Positions 10,016-22,000 of a stretch of 64,000 bases of DNA are shown piece by piece. The position numbers and the translations under genes are program-made. Source of the stretch: Nymphalis io (Eukaryota > Arthropoda > Insecta > Lepidoptera > Nymphalidae); NCBI RefSeq assembly GCF_905147045.1, contig NC_065911.1, forward strand, positions 6,758,001 to 6,822,000. Direction: 5' to 3'. The notes beneath the pieces were generated by a model. The model saw nothing but the letters and a program-made list of their open reading frames with translations. It ran no database searches and was not told the origin of the DNA. Numbering within the stretch: position 1 is the first letter of the stretch; the number at the start of each line of letters is the position of its first letter.

Positions 10016-13000
10016 CTGGATATTCAGTGCGATATAGGGTATCTCATCCATCTCCAGCTAGTTGAAAAAACTCCAAACCGTAATTATATTTTAATTCAAT
10101 TTGTAAGCTGTAATAATATCGAAATCTTCGTTAAAATATAATGTATTACGAGGGAGAGTATGTTCCTATCATAAACAATAATTTTATGTCACATAAGAGA
10201 AAAAAAAACTGTCTTCCATTTAAAATGATATATTAACCGACAAACTTTTAATGCTTACTTGTCAACGACTACAACTGGACCATTCTTGTATTCCATCTGA
10301 CAGCCGGCAACAAACTCTATCAACGCAAACGAGTCCCTGTAGGGCGCTATGAGCCTATCCAAGGCCTCGTCCCTCTCACTCTCACTGGTAGCTTGCCGCA
10401 CTGCTCTAACGAACTCATTGTCATCGGGCCTCCCCGCACAGTACTCAGTCGTATCACCTTGTAACCAACCACTGCACTTAATAAACTTAACACTTAGTTG
10501 ATAATCGTCCTGTAAGGAATGAACACTGACATTGGTAACTTCTATAATTCTATCGGAGGGGACTTTCGGAACACTTTTAACTTTTTCAAACGTATAAACT
10601 GGTCTTCTTAACTCCGCTTCCTCTTCGACGGATAATGATGGCGCGATAGGAGGTGGGGGTGGCGCCGTGTCAGGAGGGGAACCGGCGGTCCTTGACCCCC
10701 ATTCTGGAAACTTGAATTTTGTAGGCGAACTGAGTTTGAAGTTTTTCAATGACATTTTTGACGGACTTCTAGGAGATTTCGGTCCATTCTTCTTTTCAGA
10801 CAACGATGAGAATAAATCGCCATTCGCTATCGATTTCCGAGCTGATAGATCTCTGCTTCCACTGAGGCGTTCTAATCTTAATTCGGTTCTATCGAAGCGG
10901 TACGCTGGTTCCGATTCATTAATTGGAGAACAATTTTCTGGAATAAGACATTCGTCGTCTGCGCACTCACTGCCGTCCTGCCTCCTGTAACCGTTTGTCT
11001 CTGGTGTTGGCGGTGAATGATTCGGAACTTTTCTTTCCGATCTTCTGTAAGCTACATATGTGTCTTTTGAAACGAAGCTCGCTCTAAAGTTTGCCACGAA
11101 CAGTTCCTTTTCTTCTTCTGTTGGCCAAAACACGTCGCATTCCTGAAAAAAATAATAGTTATTATATATATATATTAAGTCGTTATTCTTAAAAAAATAT
11201 TAATTACAACCTTGATCTTAAACTTAAGCCTGGGATGTATTAATAAATTTAAAAAGAAATCATAAAAAAAGAGTAATTTAGACAGGAAAAGCTTTTGAAA
11301 GAGTAACTACTTAGTATTTTGCCAGAAAATACATTTCAAAGGGGTAGATTCGAATAAGGTACAACTGGGGCTACTCACGGGGTCGGGCGGCTCGTCGGCC
11401 AGCAGCAGCACGAGCTGCGCCGTGTGGTCCCACAGCAGGCGCCACAGCTCGGGCGCGCGCGCGGGGTGCTGCGCCACGGCGTACTCGCGCATGCGGCGCC
11501 GCCCGCACACCCAGCTCGCGTTCACGTACTCGCTGCCTGCGGCGCACAAACAAGTTAGCTCCAGAGAAACGTGCTAACTTAATAGTAGCTTAACAAAAAA
11601 AAATGATAAATAAAAAGAATGGACGATTAAAATAAGGAGTGAGTCCTTAACAAGTCGTAAGTTAACAGACTTATTACTTCATCGGCTTACTAAAGAATTC
11701 AAACTAGACGACATTAATGTCATAAGTAATTTAATTATACCATAGGCAAAAAAAATCTTTACACGAAGAAACTTGAAAGAAAAACAATGAATAAATTAAT
11801 TTACCTTCGACTCCCGGTTTAGGAACAAGCATGACTCTAGCTGAGTCAGACGGTAAGATGCCTCCAGGACGATTCTTCTCTGCGTTGTGAGCTGCGCGTG
11901 CGCACACACTAGACTCTACACAGGATCTCGTTATCAACTGCAATGAATAAATACAATTAAATCAGACTAATATTAAAATCCAATCTATATACACCAAAGC
12001 TTTTGAAAATTTGAAAGTTTATAGTAAAATATATAAAGACAACTTACTTGAAATTGTTTCTCTAACAAGTTAACGGGTGGCGGGCCTTGGTATACTTGAT
12101 GCCTGTTAGATAATGAACGCATTCTTTCCAACAACGCGTAGTTCTCAGCTCTGTTTACCCTTTAAATTAAAATGAATTGATATTTCAAGTTACAACATAA
12201 TAAATATATTTAATTACAAATTTAGTTTTGATTTCATTGAACTATCAAATCTTAATCTACCAAAATAAAATTAGTGCATTAAAAATTACTGTTGCAATTA
12301 TATAAAAAAAATAAATCTTGACGTTGTCTTCCATCACGGCCAAGAATAAGATAAAAAAGTCATTGTTCCTTTCTAGACTTACAAAGCAGACTGTAACTGA
12401 CTCAACCATCACGAAGCGAAATATGACATCAACTTCTCTATACTAATATTATAAACGCGAAACTATTTATGTAATTTGGTATGATGAGCTAAAGCCCCAA
12501 AGACTAAGGCTACTTTTTTATATAGGACCTGCTATCTCTCCAAAAGGCGGGCGTTAAAACTAGTTAATAATAACATTGAGTCCTAATATGCTGGACAAAA
12601 AATTCTCACCTGCGCATTTCCTCTTTTTCCTGCTCGTTCATATTATTATACGCTTGCATTTTCTTATTGTACGTGTCAGTCGTACGAGGCGCCAGATCGT
12701 ACACACCTTCCATCTCATCCCCATTTACTAACCCGTCCTTTTCCTGATTATCCATAGACGATTTACTATCACTGTTCAATTCATCTGTTTTTATAGAAAG
12801 TTGACTTCCATTTTCGACTATTTGGTTTTCGCTGCAGTCATTCGATCTAACACTCGTGACGTCATTATCGTAGCCGTTCCTCAGGTCGCTTAAGCTCTTT
12901 TGTTTCGGTGGGTTAAGATCCATAACCGCGAGTTCCTCCTCTGATATAGGTTCTAGAAGTTTCACGAGATACTCTCTCGCTTTAGCGAATTCAACTTCCG

Positions 13001-16000
13001 TGTTGCCAGAGCGCACGTATTCGAGTAAGGCATCGTGTACGAATACGTATTGTTCCTCTGTCTGGACGAGATGGTTTCTCTGTGTGCGCGCTCTGCACAG
13101 GAAGCCGAGAGGCGACAGTGTGCCCGTCAGCTTCAGTTGGTTCAATTGTGCGTCTATTACTATATAAGTACCCGTTCGCCCCACGCCGGCACTGAAAATA
13201 AAAATGTAGACGACTCGGTCCATAAGTGTTATAATTTTATGAGGTAGACATACTGTCGTCGGCCGTAGCCGTCGTCGGCGCCCACCTGCAGTGCACGAGC
13301 ACGGTGCCCGGGTCGGCGGCGGCGCGCACGAAGGGCAGCACGGCGAGCGGGTGGCGCGGCGTGCCGTGGTCGGGCCACACCGTGTAGTGGTACTGCACGA
13401 TGTGCCGCCCGTCGCCGCTCGACGCGCTCGACTCGCTACTCGACTCGCTTCCCTGCTGGCGGTATATACACAGTGCGCATTCATATTGGAAAACTTTGTT
13501 ATTTATTTAAGAATGGCCCGGCAAATGGTGCGCAGTCATAACTTGTCTTGATGGTAAGCTTTCATACCTCAAAGGTACTGGCACTACAGAAAATATAAAT
13601 AACTCCTTACAATCCCAACGAACCATAAAAAAAGGATCTCAGAAGTTATATCCCTGTGTATGTGTGTATTATACGGGCTCATTCACACATCAAACCGGAA
13701 TCAGCTTTAATCACACGGACGGTTGCACAAAGCCCTACCAAGCAATTAACAAATTTACCGTCTTTCTCAAGAAATAGTCCCAATGTCTCTAAGGAAAAAT
13801 ATTAACTCATAATTACTCCTCACCGATTGAGCTGCACTGCGTACACGTAAATGTCGTACGGTGTATGCCGCCCGCACGTCTTCGTACAAAAGTGTTACAT
13901 GTATTCCGCCGAATTCAGCGGAACTTCCGCGCCCGCCTGCGGGCCAGTACATGTCACATTTTCGCTGGAAACGAAATAAAATATTTTATATTCAAACTTT
14001 TCCCATCTATATAGAGCTTCTTTATATTACAAAATACAAAAACATTATTATGGTTGGACTCACCCTTCCCCTCTCGACGAGGTTGGTGATCATGACGAGG
14101 GTGTGTACACGGTGTTGCCAGATCATCCGCCAGAAGGCGTCCAAGGTGGCTGGTGTCGGTCCCTGCGTGGCGATGTATCTGCGACGCCACACCGCCCATT
14201 CCAGTTTGATTTGTCGAGGAACACCGTCTAATGAAACATTTTAATATGTCATATTATTTTACGATATAACAAATTGACTAATGAATGTAATAATAATAAT
14301 AATCTAAAGATTTTTGTGCAATATTATATTAATGTTATATAAATCTAATATTCGACTAATCTAACCATTGGACCACCTCGTATGTTACTTACTTCTTAAG
14401 TCAAAAATATATGTGTGTTATAAAACTTACTTATGTCCACATATACATCGTCTAGCTCCGAATCGTCATCACTACGTTCGCTATCAGAATCATCGGCCTG
14501 ATCTTCTGACTCCACGATTCCGGAGAACTCAATGTTCAGGAAAGCCGATTCGATGCCTTCAGCAAGATTCGGTGGTGGTTTTGTTACTTTCACTGAAGGT
14601 TGTCTGTAATTGTAATTGTAAAGTAATTGGTTACATTACTTGGGTAATGTAAAGTAACTAAACTTGGATGGGATATGTTAATTTCCATATATATTTTCTA
14701 AAATAATTCTAGTACAAATTTATATCTTATATTGCTTGTTATAGAAATATTACTTGTAGATGCTTGTCTAATGATTATCTTCTTCCATTCAGATATAGCA
14801 TTTTATAAAAGAGATTGGGAAAGGAAGAAAACAGTTTCTTTAAACTTACTTATATGTATATATAGTACAGAGTAATGAAGACACAGAGCTGTACTATAGT
14901 AAAAAGGACACAATACAAAGTGTTAATATAGGGTCAGAGACACCTAATGAATTATACAAATAAAAATATAATGATGTCCTTCCCGCTGACATTGGCACCG
15001 GCCAAGTCGCCAGTCACAGTACCTGCTGGGGCGGGCGCGGCGCTCGAGGCGGCGCTCGAGGCGGCGCTCGATGCGGCGCGCGGCGGGCGGCGCCAGCGCG
15101 GGCAGCATGCCGTCGATGAAGTTGGCGTTGACGTAGTCGCACGCCGCGCCGCGCCCCGCGCCCACGCAGCCCGCCGCGCCGCAGCGCGCGCCCGCCGACA
15201 CGCACACGCGCGAGTGGTCGTCTGCGGGCCGACACCGACGTGTACTATTATGACTATTCTTCTATAGGTCTAAAGACGTGATCGACGATCACTATAGGAG
15301 ACCGATGAGCGTTCAATATTTAGTCAGATCAGTAAATCTGCTTTGCTCATAATTTCAAAACCTAGCAGTGATAATTTTAAGTATCAGTTTACGTACATGC
15401 GGTAATATTCAAATATCGATTCTTAAGCCTGTTTTCCGGTCGATAGCTGTGGTGGCTGGTATGTCCCAGTGCGGCCGACTTCGCTACTACGATTTCATAC
15501 TCCTTGCTGCAAATATATATTTAAAAATTAATGGTTTAAAATGTATACCATGTAAACTAAGAAAAACATGTCACCATCGATGAAAAAGAAGAAGAATATG
15601 TCTACTACGTACGGTATACTAATTATTATTATCAATCAAACAGAATCCGACCTGAAGCCGATGTCCCCGTCTGCGTGCAGCGACGCGACGTGCGCGGGGA
15701 AGTGTCGCGCGCGCACCAGCGGATGCGCTCCGCCCGCCATGCGCGGAGGTCTCGCCGCACCCCCTTCCACCGCACCCGCTCCACCCGCAGCCCCGGCGCC
15801 ACCCGCGCACGACACCAGCGGCGAACAGTTTACTACTAAGGAGACATTAATAGTTTTATAATCAAATTGTCTTCAGAAAAATATTTATGTTCTAATTAAG
15901 TTTAGGCAATAAAAATACACATTTTTATATATTAGTGCCATTTTTTGTACCAAAACCAATATTTTAAGACGTCAAAAATATGCAATTAAAATACTACATA

Positions 16001-19000
16001 AAAAACTATTTTACCAGGTTTCTTGTACGTGTTGAGTGGAGCTCTGGCGGCCCTTTCGCCTCCCTCTTCCAAGTAATTGTACGCTGCACTAATGCATTTA
16101 CTGACTCGTGATCTACATCTGAAACAAAATTTAAAACATATTATATATATGTATACGTCCGGTTACCCTATTCGAATCGTTTTACTTACAAACGGTAGAA
16201 TTGGTACAAAAGAACCATCACATATCAGTAGGTTGTATAAAGAATAGTCAATATGACTTACAGTGCCATGTATGGGCCATCTATGGGCACTGAAAATCAC
16301 TTACCCTCAAGTATATCGCTAGCTTAATATTACATAAAACTAACACAAGTAATATCTCGCTTTAAAATAGAAGATAATATTGTTAATCCTGACCTCCAAT
16401 AAACCAAAGCAGCGCTGACAGCGGCCAGCGTAGTTAGCAAAGCCGCTGCAAGTAGCGCCACGAGAGAGTTGCCAGCTCGCTTCACTGGAGACACATCTGC
16501 TGGGGACATCGCTTCAGAATGTGCCGCACACAACTCACTCGACACCTCCTGATAATAAAAACATTATTTGTCTTTCATAATATATAATTCTGAAGCCTAT
16601 TCTTATTGGAATTAGAATACAGATAAAAAAGTCAGAAAACAAAAAATATAGTGTTGCCACTCTTACAAAGAAAAACATTGTTAAGACTACCATCTATTAA
16701 TATAATTTAATAATTCCAACCGAAGCCGTTGTAAAAAAAACTATCAAAAAAAGCTTTATCACTCAAAGACTACCCTTAGGAGGGGGATCCTGTGTCAGGA
16801 ATCCAGGAACCATAAGGGCCATATAAGTTTTTACTTCAAGGACGTAAATCCTTTGACCCTATATGCGTCTCTATCCAGTCGTGTCATTGCGTTACCATCA
16901 GATTACGAGAATGAGGGAAGAGTCTTCCTTTGCATTTTTGCACACACTTGAGCACAATATCTGTTTATATTTTCTGCGCTGTCGCCTAGTCTCCGTTGAC
17001 AACAGCAGCCGTGGCAACACAGGATGTAATAATAAATTATTTTCATTTACAATTATCAGATAATAAAATAGCCGAGATATAAAGATAAAAAGAGCCGAGA
17101 TGGCCCAGTGGTAAGAACATGTGAATCTTAACCAATGATCGTGGGTTCAAACCCGGGCAAGCACCACTGAATTTTCATGTGCTTAATTTGTGATTATAAT
17201 TCATCTCGTGCTTTACGGTGAAGGAAAACATCGTGAGGAAACCTGCATGTGTCTAATTTCACTGAAACTCTGCCACATGTGTATTCCACCAACCCGCATT
17301 GGAGCAGCGTGGTCGAATAAGCTCCAAACCTTCTCCTCAAAAAGAGGAGAGGAGGCCTTTAGCCCAGCAGTGGGACATTCACAGGCTGTTACGGTTACGG
17401 TAGATAATAAAATAAAATAACCTTCGGAGGAGACTCGGAGCCATTTATAAGTGTATTGGGTCGCGCCACTGACAGTGTCACGGCGTATATCTTCACCTCG
17501 TATCTTGTTACATTCCATAATTCAACTTTCTGTAAAGAAATGACATTTTATTTACAGTAACGGTCAACCGATAATATCACGAATCAAAAGCATTTGTTCA
17601 AGTATTTTTATTTTATTATTTTAAATGTTGAACTAATTAAAATTTCAAATGTAATTTCTGCTAAAATTAGTGGAGTATTTGGCTACAATTCGATCTTTTA
17701 AACTAAGTCAAACATACTGAAAACTAAAGTACTATTTAGCCAAGCATTGAATAATTTAATACTATTCAATCTGATATATTACTAATAATAATAATAATAG
17801 GATAGGATATTTAAAACAGTTCTTTTAAATTAATCAAATCAATCAATCCAAACTATGTTGTATAAATAAAAACAAAATGCAGAATGACATCAAATAACGA
17901 ATGGTTAATAAAGCGAAGACCGAATAGACGGTCAAATTAATCCAAAATATATAAAAATATAAAAAAAATATATTAGACAATAGTTAAAACAGCAAATGAG
18001 CGAATTCGATCAACAATTCTATATTGTCTCCAACTCTATATTGATCTAGGTTTCAACGTAACTTACAACACTGATGGTTGTTTCAATATCATCTTTGACC
18101 GTCGGCAGAGTGAGTCGAGTTCTTGGCTGCTGTTCTGGTATCTTCCTCAAGGTCACGATATACTGGTCGAGCGAATTGTTGTATTCGAGTGGTTGGCGCC
18201 ACTGGAGGTATAGGATTCCTGAAAAAGACATAATACAATTATTAGCAAAACCCGACATACTATGCCCTGTAGGAATATCAATCATCATTGCGATCGGTTG
18301 AACGCTATAGAAGTGGATGTCGTACAACGCCATCTAGTGGCGTGTTACAACAAAGTGGATAGCATAAAAAAATTCTCCATGAAAACCTACATATATGGCA
18401 CATTAATTGCCAGACCGCATTGTAATCACAAAAAAAACATTTCTTTTAATTTATTCTTTGATAGATAATTCAAGAGTGCAGATTATTTATAAACATTAAA
18501 AAATGCGTGTGCGTTTGCATGTCGGTGTTTTTAAATTATAATGTGCGTGCGCATGCATGTGCATCAACATCGTATCGTTTTTCCAAACACAACTCTTGAA
18601 AACAAATATGAAATAACACAAAAAAATATTTTACTAATAATTTATGGAAAGCAATATTTATATCATTTAAAATAATTACCATTCGGTTGATCACATGTCA
18701 AATTAACTATAATAGGCGGAGAGGGCGGCCTGACGTCCGTCAACACATAGAGAGACTCGGATTGCGGACCGAGACGTTCTATCAGATCCGATGACATCAC
18801 ACCATCCAAGGGGAAGTTGTAGAATGAACGCACCCAAATCTTATAGGGAGTGAACGGTTCTGTAATGACAAAATATATATTAAATACACCAATCAACCAA
18901 CAACAAAGACAATTATCGAATAAAATTCAATTGAATTGTATTGCCATCTTTAAGATTTTATTTAACTGCTAAATGGAAAGCGAATCAGACCTTCTGAACA

Positions 19001-22000
19001 GACTTGTAATTAAATTGAACCAAAAACGATTCAATATAAGTTTGCCATTTTTGGAATTTGTTGATTCAATTTTAAACAATTTTTTTGATCGAATATTGAC
19101 GATCAATTATTAATATAGTTTCGAAATTCAAACTTACTCAAGCTTCGCAATCTAAAACCAACAACTTTAATTTGTTGCACACCGGATGTGTTTAATAAAG
19201 TCAAATTTTTCGTCGCGTTCATACTATCCTGCATTCCCCAATCGCTTTTGAACACATTTCTTTTCTTTATATCATCCGACGTTGGTATTTCGGAGATCTT
19301 CGATAGATCACTGGACGCTTTCTTTATTGGAAAACCTTCTTCATAATAAAGCACATATGCTATGTGTGCTACTTTCTTTGGTACAACGGGTAGGGATTTT
19401 TTATCTACTCTTATTGGGAATTCAAATAAGTGATGTGTCTCCCTTCCATCAATATCTCTCTCTAAAGTAATCTTACTCTCGGTGACATTGTCCTGTCTTC
19501 TTTTTCTGTGTCTCCTAGATCTCGTATCCCTCCTTGTTCTATAGGAATCGTCAGTCAATATATAGGAATCTGAGAATTCGTCGTTATATTTCTGCTTGTC
19601 ATTCTTATACAAATTATATGAGTATTCTGTATCTTTTAAGCTATCTTGTTTCACTGGTGCATCTATTATTAGACGATCGTCTCTAATACCGTCTGTGATC
19701 GGTTCGTCTGCTTGCGTTTCTTTCTTAGCAACCGTTAGGTCCGGTTCTAATTTTGTTGCATCTTTATCAATATTCGTATCTATAGTTTTTCGTAGTTGAA
19801 CTGTCGTGTACGTGGCTGGCGGGGCCCATAATAAATGTATCTCGTCAGCTGTCACCCTGTCTGCAGTGAGGTTTTGCGGGGCGGACGGAACTAGAACAAA
19901 ATGAAATACTTATAAAATACAATTTGACTGTGATTGATCCTATGTTTTTACTTCTACAATTTCTAACAAAATAGAACGCGAATTTATACTGTTTTTTTTT
20001 TATATTTTTGGTTAAGCATTTATTTTTTCTCTACATTGTACTCTTTTTAAAGATGTGCTCTCAATTAGAGTTTTAGTCATGTATTTATATGATATAAATT
20101 CTTATATATTATAAGATGTTTTTATTCGTATTATATGCGTTCACAAATCGACCATCAAATTGGATTAAATCTTTGTAAAACTATTCTTTTTACTTTCGAC
20201 GAGGGTTCAATCATAGTGCCATTAACTAACACTAGGTGGCGTGCGAGTTATATCAGATGCTTTAGAAAAAATATCAAAGATTGTTTTACAAGCAGAACTA
20301 GTATGTAACGAACAGATACATTAGCAGTACTCGTATCGGAGATTTTATTGCAAAAATATATAATATACGTATTGTAATGCGATCCGCTCATTTGTTAGTA
20401 GTAAAAAAAAGAGACATTAGTAATCTCGTCGTAAACCTGGTATGGTAACTGCTCTATTAATTTACTAATATTTATACAAGCGGTTATCCATGTTCGGTCT
20501 ATGGCAAATTTTATTTGAAACAGACAAACGGTTCGAATATAATTGAATTACAAACATATAAACTGTCACATTCTTATTTACTGTCTACTAGCAAAACCAA
20601 GCAGGTGTCCTGTCTTTGTTAATTTATAATTTTTCATGGAGATCAGGTGATCGCTATAGACTCTGAAGTTCTGCAGCACCATCTTAGAGGCGAGTTACAA
20701 CAGAGTGTATAGTATCTTAGTAGGGCCGAGATGGCCCAGTGGTAAGAACGCGTGAATCTTAACCGAAGATCGTGGGTTCAAACCCGGGCAAGCACCACTG
20801 AATTTTCATTTGTTTAATTTGTTATTACAATAAATCTCGTGCTTTACGGTGAAGGAAAACATCGCTAGGAAACCAGCATGTGTCTAATCTCACTTGGAGC
20901 AGCTTGGTGGAATAAGCTACAAAACCTTCTCCTCAAAAAAGGAGAGAAGGCCTTTAGCCCAGTTGTGGGACATTCACAGGCTGTTACGAATATAGTATCT
21001 AGAACCTTCTCCATGGAAAAATACACGTGTCAACTTTCATGATAATCGGTAAAACGAAGTCGAAAATTCGAAATTTGAAATCGAAGAAAAAAAGTGGTGC
21101 GTATTTTTTCAAAGGAACTAACAATGATATAATTAATTAGTTGACCTCTAACGTCCTTACTTATAAACGTTGCTTATCGGCTGTTCAGTTTAACACTGAT
21201 TTCGCTCTTTGTTTGTTCATTTAATATTAATTTTATTTTAGTTCCTTAAGGCAATAATAGATGGCGCTGTATGCCAGTTAAATCGCGCTGTCAAGTTATT
21301 TTTCTTAGACCTTATACTCGGTAGCGATTTGTATCGGTGTGAATAAAATTGAGGAGAATAAAGGAGTTTACATACAGTGGTGGTGTGTTCCTTACTTTTT
21401 GAGTTCCCAACATATTTGGTGCCGAAACCCGGGAATGAGGAGGAGGAGGAAGAAACAGAATCTGAAGATAGTGCAGTGAGTGACATAGTGTAATAGTAAG
21501 TGGTGCAAGTGATATTCTAAGGACAATAAACTGTAAGCACGAAATTGGACTTTAAAAAGTAATAGTTAATAATAGTTTAAGTTAAAAACAGTAAATTAGA
21601 AGTGATTTGATTTGGACTTAGAAAAATTTAAAGACTATTGTGGACTTACAAAATTTTTATCTATCTTGAACTTAGAATATTTCAGTGAATTTTAACTTTG
21701 CAAAATTATGAGTGAATATTAACTTAGAATATTTGAGACGTTGTTTGGACTTAGAAAAATTTGTGTGATATTAACTTAGAAAATTTGGAGTGACTATTAA
21801 CTTAGAATATTTTGTACCTTTTTGGACTTTTTGGCAAATTTCTTGTGATTTTTAGCTTAGAAAATGTCAAGTGAATATTAACATAGAAAAATTAAGAGAC
21901 TTTGGACGTAAACAATTTGTGTTTACTAGATTTTAAGTAAATGTTAAGGACTTGTAAAATTTTTATTAATATTGGACTTAAGAAAATTGCAGTGAATTGA

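Noticed and set aside
9682..10065. Long Arg/Gly-rich open frames on the plus strand
   Set aside because: Antisense shadows of GC-rich Ptp99A exon 20; the same happens at 14,947-15,267, 13,291-13,551 and 51,926-52,302.
14396..14593. Acidic minus-strand frame dismissed as a chance ORF
   Set aside because: First set aside because it interrupts D1, then accepted as exon 11: both splice sites are strong and its phases fit exons 10 and 12.
17093..17165. tRNA gene
   Set aside because: A and B boxes are present, but it is the head of a SINE followed by the SINE body; the same applies at 20724, 28481, 39687, 50690, 54700, 36030 and 55620.
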